From RECO01 sp050485385 (GTDB taxonomy: Bacteria > Pseudomonadota > Alphaproteobacteria > Geminicoccales > Geminicoccaceae): a stretch of 21,169 bases of DNA. The position numbers were made by a program, and so were the translations under genes. Shown in pieces: positions 7,641-14,754 of this stretch. Under the pieces are notes generated by a model. It was not told the DNA's origin, searched no databases, and was given only the letters and a program-made list of their open reading frames with translations. Location of the stretch: the NCBI GenBank assembly GCA_050485385.1, contig JBJHBG010000086.1, positions 1 through 21,169 of the forward strand. Direction: 5' to 3'. Every line of letters begins with the position of its first letter. Positions within the stretch are counted from its first letter, which is position 1.

Positions 7641-8102
7641 TCAGGGCCACACACGGATCGGCAGGCCGATCGCCTGCACGAAGATCAGCGTCGCCCCCGT
7701 CGCCACCGCGACCGCCAGTACGACCGCGGGTAGCAGCTTTTGCCCCGCTTCGGCGCGGGTCGAGACGAACACGATCGCCGCGGTGGCGAGGAACAGGCCC
7801 GCCGGCCGGATCAGCACGGCGAAGGCGAGGAGACCGAGCATGACGAAGAACAGCGCGCGTAGCGTGCGCAGATCGGCGACGTGGAGCCGGTGGAGGCGGA
7901 GGGCACCGCCGGCGAGCGCCTGGATGGCGAGGCCGATCCCCACCGCCACCAGGAGACCGCTCACCAGCAGCGGAAACATGCCGGGGCCCATGCGGCGGGC
8001 GGTGCCGAGCGGATAGTCGCCGGCGACGACGAACGCGCCGGCGCCGATGGCGACGAAGATCAGCGCGGCGAGGAAGTCCTGGATCGGATGCCCTGCGGTC
8101 AC
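7641..8102 (-). CDS. tctB: Tripartite tricarboxylate transporter small membrane subunit TctB
   Basis: A 153-residue membrane protein with four predicted transmembrane helices (about 9-28, 45-64, 83-105 and 122-145). The GTARRMGPGMFP motif (33-44) is typical of TctB. The start is GTG 8102, preceded by GGGAGGG with 9 nt spacing. The nearby ATG at 8110 opens only a three-codon frame (ATG GCG GCG TGA) that overlaps the true start, a possible small leader or coincidence. It is the first gene of the TTT operon and diverges from the GntR-type regulator. Confidence 0.92.
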   Translation of the reverse strand: MTAGHPIQDFLAALIFVAIGAGAFVVAGDYPLGTARRMGPGMFPLLVSGLLVAVGIGLAIQALAGGALRLHRLHVADLRTLRALFFVMLGLLAFAVLIRPAGLFLATAAIVFVSTRAEAGQKLLPAVVLAVAVATGATLIFVQAIGLPIRVWP

Positions 8103-8110
8103 GCCGCCAT

Positions 8111-8201
8111 ACCCTCCCTGGATTGCCCGACCGGTTAAAGCCCATTACGAGATTGGTCAAGACGCCGGGATTTGACAGGGGCGCGGTCCTGAGCAAGAAG
8201 G
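8111..8201. promoter_or_regulatory. Divergent control region tctB / GntR regulator with inverted repeat GTCAA-N11-TTGAC
   Basis: The inverted repeat arms are 8156-8160 (GTCAA) and 8172-8176 (TTGAC). Each arm is also a -35-like hexamer facing outward: TTGACC on the minus strand (8160-8155) towards tctB, and TTGACA on the plus strand (8172-8177) towards the regulator. Matching -10 boxes are poor (TAACCG on the minus strand at 17 nt; none clear on the plus strand). A GntR/FCD dimer bound here could control both directions. Confidence 0.4.
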
Positions 8202-8228
8202 GTGGCTCTCGACCGCGCCGCGAGGCCG

Positions 8229-8912
8229 ATGGACCGCACACCGAACGACCACCACGGCAACGCTACGCTCGTGCAGCTACGGGCGTGGCTGGCGCGCGCC
8301 GAACTGCCGGAATCAGCCAGGCTGCCGTCCGAGCGCGAGCTTTGCGGCGTGCTCGGCGTCTCGCGCGGCGATCTGCGCAAGGCGCTGCACGTGCTGGAAC
8401 GCGAGGGCGTGCTCTGGCGGCATGTCGGCAAGGGCACGTTCGTCGGTGCCGGTCCGTTGGAGGACGTCGTCGACCTCGCCGGGCTGGAGCGCCGGACCAA
8501 TCCGGCGGAGGTCATGCGCACCCGGCTGATGCTGGAACCGGTCTTCGCCCGCGAGGCGGCGCTGTACGCAACGCCCGCCGACCTCGACGAGTTGCGCCTC
8601 TGTGTCGCGCGTGCCCGTGCGGCGGGCTCGTGGCGACACTACGAAACCCAGGACAACGCCCTGCACCGAGCCGTCGCCAAGGCCACGCACAACGCGCTCG
8701 CCCTTGCCCTGTTCGATACGCTCAATACGGTGCGCCGCGCCGTCGTCTGGGGTCGGCTCAGGGCCGCGCCCGAGGGTCCCCCGGCCGATCACCACTCCTT
8801 CGCCGACCACGAGGCGATCGTCCACGCCATTGCCGAGCGCGACCGCGTCGGCGCGGAACGGGCGATGCGGCTACACCTGGAGACCGTTGCCCACCGCCTC
8901 ACCGCGACCTGA
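8229..8912 (+). CDS. GntR family transcriptional regulator, FCD (FadR-like) subfamily
   Basis: A 227-residue regulator from ATG 8229. An in-frame GTG at 8202 would add nine residues, but its AAGAAGG abuts the codon with no spacer, whereas 8229 has GAGG 3-4 nt upstream. The N-terminal winged helix carries LPSERELCGVLGVSRGDLRK (32-51) and the wing HVGKGTFVG (65-73). The C-terminal FCD helical domain shows the metal/ligand residues Asp142, His146 (QDNALH), His194 (FADHEAI) and His216 (MRLHLE). FCD regulators usually repress catabolic or transport operons and respond to small organic acids. It is divergent from tctBAC, so it is the likely regulator of the TTT-FAH block. Confidence 0.9.
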   Translation: MDRTPNDHHGNATLVQLRAWLARAELPESARLPSERELCGVLGVSRGDLRKALHVLEREGVLWRHVGKGTFVGAGPLEDVVDLAGLERRTNPAEVMRTRLMLEPVFAREAALYATPADLDELRLCVARARAAGSWRHYETQDNALHRAVAKATHNALALALFDTLNTVRRAVVWGRLRAAPEGPPADHHSFADHEAIVHAIAERDRVGAERAMRLHLETVAHRLTAT

Positions 8913-8982
8913 GGCTGCGCCCTTGCCCTGGCTCGCCGGCCGTGGCCTCATGGCGCGGAGTTGAGGTGCTGGAGGGCGGAGT

Positions 8983-10422
8983 TTGTCCGACGACCCGCGG
9001 GCCGCAACGGATGGCCAGCCGGTGCATCGCCGTGCGGTGCGCTCGCTGTTCGAGGTGTTCGAGGAGATCTGCGAGGGCGCGATCTCGGTCGACACCGACG
9101 CGCGCGTCGTCTGGATCAATCGCAAGTACCGTGAGCTACTCGGCGTCGGCGATGGCGACGACGTGCTGGGTCAACCGATCGAGGCGATCATCCCCGAGAG
9201 CCGCATGCGCGACGTGGTCACGACGGGTCAACCGATCCTGTTGGACATCATGCGCTTCGGCCGCCGCCACTTCGTCGTCAGCCGCCTGCCCTTGAAGGAC
9301 GAGGACGGCGGCGTGATCGGCGCCGTCGGCTTCGTACTCTACGACAAGCTCGCCTATCTCAAGCCCTTCATCGAGCGCTTCGAGGGCCTGCAACGGCGGC
9401 TGACGGAGGCCGAGCGCACCCTCGTCGCCGAACGCCGTGCCCGCTACAGCTTCGCCAATTTCGTCGGCAGCGCGCCGGCCGTCGTCGAGCTGAAGCGTCA
9501 AGCGCTGCGCGCCGCGCGGATGAGCCAGCCGATCTTGCTGCTCGGCGAGACCGGCACCGGCAAGGAACTGCTCGCGCAGTCGATCCACACCAGTTCACCG
9601 CGCAGCGAGCGGCCGTTCGTCGCGGTCAACGTCGCAGCCCTGCCGGCGGGCCTCATCGAGTCGGAGCTGTTCGGCTACGCCCCAGGCAGCTTCACCGGCT
9701 CGGACAAGAAGGGCCGGCTCGGCAAGTTCGGCCTCGCCGACGGCGGCACGCTGTTTCTCGACGAGATCGGCGACCTGCCGTTCGAGTTGCAGGCGAAGCT
9801 GCTGCGCGTCTTGGAGGAGTACGAGATCGAGGCGGTCGGTGGCGACCGCGTACGCCGGGTCGACGTTCGGCTGATCGCCGCCTCCAGCCGCGACCTCGAA
9901 GCGATGGTCGCCGCGGGGCGCTTCCGCGACGACCTCTATTTCCGGCTCAACGTGCTCACCCTGCGCACCGCGCCGCTGCGGGAACGGCCGGGCGACCTCG
10001 CCGCGCTCTGCGACCAGTTGCTCGGCGAGCAGGTGGTGGAGCAGGGGGCCGAGCCGCGCGTCCTCACCGAAGCGGCGGTCGCCCGGCTGGCGCGCCACCG
10101 CTGGCCCGGCAACGTGCGCGAACTGCGCAACGTCCTGGCCCGGCTCTGTCTGTTGAGCGACGCCCGGGTGCTGGACGCGGCGCACGTCGACGCCGTGCTC
10201 GAGCCGACCGCCCGCACCGAGCTGGCCCCGCCGCCGACAACACCCGGTCCGGCGGCGCCCGGTCTCGCAGCGGCCGTCGCCACGCTCGAACGGCGTCTCA
10301 TCGAGGAGGCGCTGGCGGCGAGCGCTGGGCGCAAAGCCGAGGCCGCGCGCCGGCTCGGCATCAGCCGTTCCAAGCTCTACGACAAGATGGCGAGCCTCGG
10401 GCTGTCGGAATTGGCGACATAG
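8983..10422 (+). CDS. Sigma-54-dependent activator (PAS - AAA+ - Fis-type HTH)
   Basis: A 479-residue bacterial enhancer-binding protein. An N-terminal PAS-like sensor covers about 20-125 (FEVFEEICEGAISVDTDARV). A coiled linker (132-155) leads to the AAA+ domain (about 158-390) with Walker A GETGTGKE (188-195), Walker B GTLFLDE (255-261) and an RFRDDLYFRLNV arginine-finger region (313-324). The sigma-54 contact loop reads GSFTGS (235-240) instead of GAFTGA; the central F-T-G is kept. The C-terminal Fis-type HTH is AEAARRLGISRSKLYDKM (452-469). The start is TTG 8983 with GGAGG 7 nt upstream. There is no receiver domain, so the signal is probably a ligand sensed by the PAS domain or a partner. 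It sits directly ahead of a TRAP operon with a -24/-12 promoter, which it probably activates. Confidence 0.93.
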   Translation: MSDDPRAATDGQPVHRRAVRSLFEVFEEICEGAISVDTDARVVWINRKYRELLGVGDGDDVLGQPIEAIIPESRMRDVVTTGQPILLDIMRFGRRHFVVSRLPLKDEDGGVIGAVGFVLYDKLAYLKPFIERFEGLQRRLTEAERTLVAERRARYSFANFVGSAPAVVELKRQALRAARMSQPILLLGETGTGKELLAQSIHTSSPRSERPFVAVNVAALPAGLIESELFGYAPGSFTGSDKKGRLGKFGLADGGTLFLDEIGDLPFELQAKLLRVLEEYEIEAVGGDRVRRVDVRLIAASSRDLEAMVAAGRFRDDLYFRLNVLTLRTAPLRERPGDLAALCDQLLGEQVVEQGAEPRVLTEAAVARLARHRWPGNVRELRNVLARLCLLSDARVLDAAHVDAVLEPTARTELAPPPTTPGPAAPGLAAAVATLERRLIEEALAASAGRKAEAARRLGISRSKLYDKMASLGLSELAT

Positions 10423-10463
10423 CGTCGGATTTCCGGACAGATCTCGACCGCCGATTCCCTGGC

Positions 10464-10484
10464 TTCCGCTCTGCGATGGCGGAA
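10464..10484. promoter_or_regulatory. Candidate upstream activator site TTCCGC-N9-GCGGAA
   Basis: A perfect 6-bp inverted repeat, 21 bp overall, lies 95 bp upstream of the -24 element at 10580. The length, symmetry and distance suit a binding site for the Fis-type HTH of the adjacent sigma-54 activator. A related palindrome CGGATTTCCG sits at about 10426-10435. Confidence 0.4.
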
Positions 10485-10579
10485 ATCGTCGGATTAGCCT
10501 ACAGCATCGCCGCAAGGCACCCATGCCTGCGCGGGCACTCCTCTCGGCAAAGCCTGCATCCCGGCCATCGAACGTTACT

Positions 10580-10595
10580 TGGCATGGTTCGTGCT
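10580..10595 (+). promoter_or_regulatory. Sigma-54 (-24/-12) promoter of the first TRAP operon
   Basis: The sequence TGGCATGGTTCGTGCT fits the consensus TGGCAC-N5-TTGCA, with invariant GG (10581-10582) and GC (10593-10594) at the correct spacing. Transcription would start near 10606, about 32 nt before the receptor ATG at 10638. It lies directly downstream of a sigma-54 activator gene on the same strand, which strengthens the call. Confidence 0.72.
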
Positions 10596-10637
10596 GTCGG
10601 TTCGTCAAGCACCTTTGAGCCAGGGAGGCCATTGCTG

Positions 10638-11717
10638 ATGACGTCCATGCCCGCAACGGCGCGGTTCCGCCGCGCGCTCACCGCCACTGCCGTGGGCCTC
10701 GGGGCCCTCGCCTTCACCGCCGTCCCGGTCGACGCGCAGGAGCGCATCCGCTGGCGCGTGCCCATCGCCTTCCCCTCGGCGCTGCCGGCGCTGGGCGACA
10801 ACATGCCGTGGGTGGCCGACCAGCTCATGGCCGCGACCGATGGCCGCGTCGAGCTGCGCACCGTCGAGCCGGGCGAGATGGTGCCGGCACTGGAGCTCTC
10901 CGAGGCGGTCGGCCAGGGCCAGATCCAGGCGGGCTACAACTGGCTCGGCTACGACCAGGGCCGCATCCCCTCCTCGCCGCTCTTCTCCGCCGTGCCCTTC
11001 GGCATGGAGCCTTGGGAGTACATCGCCTGGTGGAAGCACGGCGGCGGCCAGGACTTGGCCGAGGAGGTCTACGGCAAGATCAACGTCATGCCGCTGTTCT
11101 GCGGCATCACCGGTCCCGAGACCGCCGGCTGGTTCAAGGGGCCGATCGAATCGGTCGAGGATCTGCAGGGCCTGCGGATCCGCTTCGCCGGCCTGGGCGG
11201 TCAGGTCATCGCCTCGCTCGGCGCCTCGGTGTCGCTGATCCCCGGCGGCGAGATCTACCAGTCGCTCGAGCGCGGCGTCATCGACGGTGCCGAGTTCGCC
11301 CTGCCGGTGGTCGACCAGCGGCTCGGCTTCTACCGCGTCGCCCCCTACAACCTGTTCCCCGGCTGGCACCAGCCCTTCACCGCCTTCCATCTCATCGTCA
11401 ACCTCGAGACCTGGAACGGCCTCTCCAGCGCCGACCAGGCCCTGTTGCGCATGGCCTGCCAGGCCGGCGTGATGAACAACCTCGCCGACAGCGAGGGCCT
11501 GCAGGGCGAGGTGATCGCCGGCTTCCCCGACATCGGCGTCACCGCCGGCGTGATCCCGGAAGAGGTCCTGCGCGAGTTGCAGGCGGCAACGGAAACGGTC
11601 CTGGCGGAGCAGGCGGCGGCGGATGCCGACTTCGCCCGCGTCTACGAGAGCCAGCAGGCGTTCTCGGAGAACTACCGCTACTGGAAGGAACTCGGCTACC
11701 TGCCGCGCGACTTCTGA
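10638..11717 (+). CDS. dctP: TRAP transporter substrate-binding protein (DctP family, TakP-like)
   Basis: A 359-residue periplasmic receptor. The signal peptide has Arg9, Arg11 and Arg12, a hydrophobic core at 13-30 and cleavage near VDA (33). Within the DctP fold, GLRIRFAGLGGQV (179-190) carries the arginines that usually grip the ligand carboxylate (Arg180/Arg182). GGEIYQSLERGVIDGAEF (203-220) and LGFYRVAPYNLFPGW (229-243) follow the layout of TakP, the 2-oxo-monocarboxylate receptor of Rhodobacter, so a monocarboxylate is favoured. I chose ATG 10638 because GGGAGG lies 9-10 nt upstream and the signal peptide follows. A longer open frame from 10476 would cross the -24/-12 promoter. A strong hairpin follows the gene. 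Confidence 0.92.
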   Translation: MTSMPATARFRRALTATAVGLGALAFTAVPVDAQERIRWRVPIAFPSALPALGDNMPWVADQLMAATDGRVELRTVEPGEMVPALELSEAVGQGQIQAGYNWLGYDQGRIPSSPLFSAVPFGMEPWEYIAWWKHGGGQDLAEEVYGKINVMPLFCGITGPETAGWFKGPIESVEDLQGLRIRFAGLGGQVIASLGASVSLIPGGEIYQSLERGVIDGAEFALPVVDQRLGFYRVAPYNLFPGWHQPFTAFHLIVNLETWNGLSSADQALLRMACQAGVMNNLADSEGLQGEVIAGFPDIGVTAGVIPEEVLRELQAATETVLAEQAAADADFARVYESQQAFSENYRYWKELGYLPRDF

Positions 11718-11723
11718 TCCCGC

Positions 11724-11757
11724 CGGCCGGAGGGTGCGCTGGCGCATCCTCCGGCCG
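11724..11757. repeat. 34-nt near-perfect hairpin between TRAP receptor and membrane genes
   Basis: CGGCCGGAGG (11724-11733) pairs with CCTCCGGCCG (11748-11757). Inside, one G-T pair is followed by five more pairs (TGCGC/GCGCA) and a two-base tip. It begins 7 nt after the receptor stop. Such intercistronic stems commonly protect the 3' end of binding-protein messages so that receptor exceeds permease. It has no T tract. Confidence 0.75.
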
Positions 11758-11819
11758 ACCTCGGTTCGGCTCGACGACGACGTTTCGCCCGCCGGAGAGC
11801 GGGGCTTCGGGGAGTGCCC

Positions 11820-12404
11820 ATGTCCGACGACACGAACGCCCTGCCGCTCGGCGATACCGGTGCGGCGGCACTGCCCCACACGGCGCTCTCCAGGCGCATC
11901 GACGGCGCCTTGAACCTTCTCGGTTCCCTCGCCTCGTGGCTGTGGATCGCCGTCGTCGTCGCCATCGTCGTCAACGTCGTCTACCGCTACATCCTCAGGA
12001 ACAACATCGGCCAGCTCGAGGAATTGCAGTGGCACCTCTATGCCACGGCCTTCCTCGTCGGCCTCGCCTACACCGTGGTCCACGACGAGCACGTCCGCGT
12101 CGACGTCGTCTACGGCTCGCGCTCGTTGCGCACCAAGGCTTGGGTCGACTTCCTGGGCATCTTGATCTTTGCGCTGCCTTTCGCCCTCTTCATCCTCTAC
12201 TACGCGTGGCCGTTCGTCGTGGCCTCCTACGTCGCCGGCGAGCGTTCGCAGAACCCGTCCGGCCTGCCCTATCGGTTCCTGATCAAGGGCGTGCTGCTCG
12301 TTGCGTTCTCGCTGCTCATCCTCGCGTTCCTGTCGCGACTGACGCGCACCACGGCCTACCTGTTCGGCTTCCCCAAGCCGCTCACCGGCGGGCGGGAGGG
12401 CTGA
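11820..12404 (+). CDS. dctQ: TRAP transporter small membrane subunit (DctQ)
   Basis: A 194-residue protein with four hydrophobic segments (about 35-53, 69-86, 109-130 and 150-170). The DctQ hallmark EELQWHLYATAFLVGLAYTV (68-87) is followed by HDEHVRVDVVY. The length is at the long end for DctQ, as in TakQ-type systems. The start is ATG 11820 with GGGGAG 6 nt upstream; a GTG at 11814 is also in frame but would overlap that site. DctQ couples the large subunit to the receptor and is essential for transport. The next gene starts 3 nt after its stop. Confidence 0.9.
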   Translation: MSDDTNALPLGDTGAAALPHTALSRRIDGALNLLGSLASWLWIAVVVAIVVNVVYRYILRNNIGQLEELQWHLYATAFLVGLAYTVVHDEHVRVDVVYGSRSLRTKAWVDFLGILIFALPFALFILYYAWPFVVASYVAGERSQNPSGLPYRFLIKGVLLVAFSLLILAFLSRLTRTTAYLFGFPKPLTGGREG

Positions 12405-12407
12405 GCC

Positions 12408-13841
12408 GTGGAATTCAACGATTGGCTGGCCGTGGTCCTGTTCGGCGGCTTCATCCTGCTGCTGTTCACGGGCTTTCCCATCGCCTGGCTGTTGGGCGGC
12501 TTCTCGCTCATCGTCGCGGCCGTCGCGATCTACGTCGACCTCAACATGCAGGACTGGCTGGTCCAGGCGTTCCCCAATACCTGGCTCGACATCTCCTGGT
12601 CCTACATGTCGGCCATCGTCCGCAACATCTGGTCGCAGGCGATGGCGAACGAGGTGCTGGTGGCGCTGCCCATGTTCATCTTCATGGGCTACATGCTCGA
12701 CCGCTCGGGCATCGCCGAAACGCTGATGACCAGCTTCGCCCGCGTCTTCGGGCGGCTGCGGGGCGGCTACGCCATTACCGTCGTCATGATCGGCATCCTG
12801 CTCGCCGCCTCCACCGGCGTGGTCGGCGCCTCGGTCGTACTGCTGGCACTGCTCGGCCTGCCGGTGATGCTCAACAACGGCTACAAGCCGGAGGTCGCGG
12901 TCGGCACCGTCACCGCCGTCGGCACCCTCGGCATCCTCATCCCTCCCAGCATCATGCTGGTCTTGATGGCCGACCGGCTCGCCATCTCGCCCGGCGGCCT
13001 GTTCCTCGGCGCGCTCCTGCCGGGGCTGATGCTGGCCTCGCTCTACATCGTCTACATCGTGGTCCTGGGCGTGCTGTTCCCCCGTACCGTGCCGGCGCCG
13101 GCGGAAGCCGAGCCCATCACGGCCAAGGTGATCGTCCAACTGCTGCTGGCGGTAATCCCGCCCTTCGGCCTCATCTTCGCCGTCCTGGGTACGATCTTCT
13201 TCGGCATCGCCACGCCGACCGAGGCGGCGGGGGTCGGCGCGCTGGGCGCCTTCCTCCTCGCACTCGCCAACCGCAAGGTGGACTTCCGCGTGGTGAAGGA
13301 GGTCTCGGAAGCGACCACCCGCACCAGCGCCTTCATCCTCGCCATCGTCGTGGGAGCCGTCGCCTTCGCCCACGTCCTGCGCGGGCTCGAGGGCGATCTG
13401 CTGATCCGCACCTCGCTGCTCGCGCTCGACCTCGGGCCGACCGGCACGCTGATCGTCATCCTGCTGATCGTCTTCGCGCTCGGCTTCGTGCTCGACTGGA
13501 TCCAGATCGTCCTGGTCATCCTGCCGCTGGCGGGCGCGCTGATCGGCAACCCGTCGCAACCGATGAGCGGGATGTGGATGGACCTCGGCTTCGAGGGGCC
13601 GGAGCAGGCGCTGATCTGGTTCACGCTCCTTTTCGCCATCGTCCTCCAGACGTCGTTCCTCACGCCGCCGGTCGGTTTCGCGCTGTTCTACGTGAAGGGC
13701 GTGGCTCCAGCCGGCGTGACGCTGATGCACATCTACAAGGGGGTCGTCCCCTACATCGTCCTGCAGGGCATCGCGGTGGTCATCGTCTTTATCTGGCGCG
13801 ACCTCGTTCTCTGGCTGCCGGGCCTCGCCCCCGGCGGCTGA
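12408..13841 (+). CDS. dctM: TRAP transporter large permease subunit (DctM)
   Basis: A 477-residue membrane protein with about 12 hydrophobic segments, longer than the usual 425-440 owing to an N-terminal loop (about 45-75) containing WLVQAFPNTWLDISW. DctM/ion-transporter superfamily motifs include ALPMFIFMGYMLDRSG, TGVVGASVVLLALLGLP, GTLGILIPPSIMLVLMAD, ATPTEAAGVGALGA and TPPVGFALFYVKGV. It is the Na+/H+-coupled channel subunit of the TRAP transporter. The start is GTG 12408, 3 nt after the dctQ stop, with GGGAGGG about 8 nt upstream. The extended loop again agrees with TakM-like systems. Confidence 0.93.
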   Translation: MEFNDWLAVVLFGGFILLLFTGFPIAWLLGGFSLIVAAVAIYVDLNMQDWLVQAFPNTWLDISWSYMSAIVRNIWSQAMANEVLVALPMFIFMGYMLDRSGIAETLMTSFARVFGRLRGGYAITVVMIGILLAASTGVVGASVVLLALLGLPVMLNNGYKPEVAVGTVTAVGTLGILIPPSIMLVLMADRLAISPGGLFLGALLPGLMLASLYIVYIVVLGVLFPRTVPAPAEAEPITAKVIVQLLLAVIPPFGLIFAVLGTIFFGIATPTEAAGVGALGAFLLALANRKVDFRVVKEVSEATTRTSAFILAIVVGAVAFAHVLRGLEGDLLIRTSLLALDLGPTGTLIVILLIVFALGFVLDWIQIVLVILPLAGALIGNPSQPMSGMWMDLGFEGPEQALIWFTLLFAIVLQTSFLTPPVGFALFYVKGVAPAGVTLMHIYKGVVPYIVLQGIAVVIVFIWRDLVLWLPGLAPGG

Positions 13842-13874
13842 CCCGTTTCCCTCACGTTCGGGAGGAGCCCGACC

Positions 13875-14372
13875 ATGTTCACCGCCCCCTCGCTCGTCCT
13901 CTGCGCCATCGACCTCTCGCATTCCAGCGACGCGGTGCTCACCCAGGCCGTCGTTCTCGGCCGCGGCCTCGGCGTGCCGATCCACGTGCTGCACGTCGAG
14001 GAGCCGCCAAGCGCCATCGGCCGGGCCGAGGTCGCGAACGTGCTCGGTGTCGAGGGCATGCGTCGCCACGAGGAGGCCGTCGCCCGCGAACAGACCGTCC
14101 AGCTCGAACGGTGCCTGGAGGCGTTCGCGGCCAAGCATCTCGATGGCGCCCCGATCGCCCAGATTTTCGCCGCCTGGCACGTCGCCCACGACCGGCCGGC
14201 GCGGGCCATCGTCGAGGCGGCGGAACGGCTCGGCGCCGGGCTGATCGTCGCCGGCATGCACGGCCACGGCGCCTTGGAGCATCTCGTCGCCGGCTCGGTC
14301 GCCCAGTCGCTCGTCAACAAGTCGCCGGTGCCGCTCGTCCTCGTCCCGCTCCGTCCCGGCAAGGCCGGGTAG
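13875..14372 (+). CDS. Universal stress protein (UspA family), TRAP-associated
   Basis: A 165-residue single-domain Usp. It starts with the beta-strand LVLCAIDLSHSSDAVL, with Asp13 as the usual nucleotide-contact acid. It ends with the ATP-binding signature G-x2-G-x9-G-S (Gly127, Gly130, Gly140, Ser141; GMHGHGALEHLVAGS), so it should bind ATP. In Halomonas the Usp TeaD is encoded with the TeaABC TRAP transporter and modulates its activity, and the same role is plausible here. The start ATG 13875 has GGGAGGAG 6 nt upstream; the gene lies 33 nt after dctM. A 6-bp hairpin CCCGGC-AAG-GCCGGG (14355-14369) covers its last codons. Confidence 0.92.
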   Translation: MFTAPSLVLCAIDLSHSSDAVLTQAVVLGRGLGVPIHVLHVEEPPSAIGRAEVANVLGVEGMRRHEEAVAREQTVQLERCLEAFAAKHLDGAPIAQIFAAWHVAHDRPARAIVEAAERLGAGLIVAGMHGHGALEHLVAGSVAQSLVNKSPVPLVLVPLRPGKAG

Positions 14373-14386
14373 GACTTGGCGCGGCG

Positions 14387-14749
14387 GTGGGCGCGCTGCT
14401 TCTGCGAAGCCGGTCGGACCTGCCGGCCGATCGTCTGTGGGCGTGGCTGCTGGAGGCCGTGACCGAGTTGCCCGCCCTCGTCCGGGCAGCCGATCCGAGG
14501 CTGACCCTCCGCCTGGGCGAACGCGAGCCAGCGGCGCACCGCATCGCGATGCAACTCGAGCGGAACGCGGTCGCGGGCCGGTTCGAGCTCGCCGTGGTAA
14601 CCGAGGACAATGGTGCGGCGACCATCGTCTGGTCCGGTGAGGTGCCGGAGGCGATGGAGGACGAACTGGAGGCCGTGCTCGTGCTGCAGACCGTCTTTCG
14701 CCGCTGGGTCCGCGTCGCCACCCAGCCGGAACCGCTGGCGCCGGAGTAG
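14387..14749 (+). CDS. Small uncharacterised protein between uspA and the CoA-transferase gene
   Basis: A 120-residue reading frame fills the 382-nt gap between the Usp stop and the CoA-transferase start. It lacks an ATG. The best start is GTG 14387 (MGALLLRSRSDLPADRLW), with AGGA 12 nt upstream, a weak signal. Evidence for coding is the strongly G/C third positions throughout, a protein-like composition, and an end at TAG 14747-14749 just 5 nt before the next ATG. The sequence has a helical start (DRLWAWLLEAVTELPALVR), a likely beta section (RFELAVVTEDNGAATIVW) and a charged helix (EAMEDELEAVLVLQTVFRRW). There is no signal peptide or membrane helix. I do not recognise a family. Its position suggests a role with the TRAP/Usp/CoA-transferase module. 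Confidence 0.65.
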   Translation: MGALLLRSRSDLPADRLWAWLLEAVTELPALVRAADPRLTLRLGEREPAAHRIAMQLERNAVAGRFELAVVTEDNGAATIVWSGEVPEAMEDELEAVLVLQTVFRRWVRVATQPEPLAPE

Positions 14750-14754
14750 GGACC

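Noticed and set aside
6114..7733. 539-codon plus-strand frame opposite tctA
   Set aside because: It is an antisense shadow rich in Arg, Asp, Glu, Gln and His, with no domain, opposite a textbook TctA.
6112..8241. Minus-strand frame continuing upstream of tctC as if a 1030-residue fusion
   Set aside because: The upstream part overlaps tctA and tctB, which are certain. The ATG at 6111 has a good ribosome binding site and starts a signal peptide.
14355..14369. CCCGGC-AAG-GCCGGG hairpin at the end of usp as a terminator
   Set aside because: The stem is short, lies inside the coding sequence, lacks a T tract, and downstream genes look co-transcribed.
10808..14386. Long plus-strand frame running through dctP, dctQ, dctM and usp
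   Set aside because: It is an out-of-frame shadow of recognised genes; only its last 121 codons (14387-14749), outside those genes, look real.
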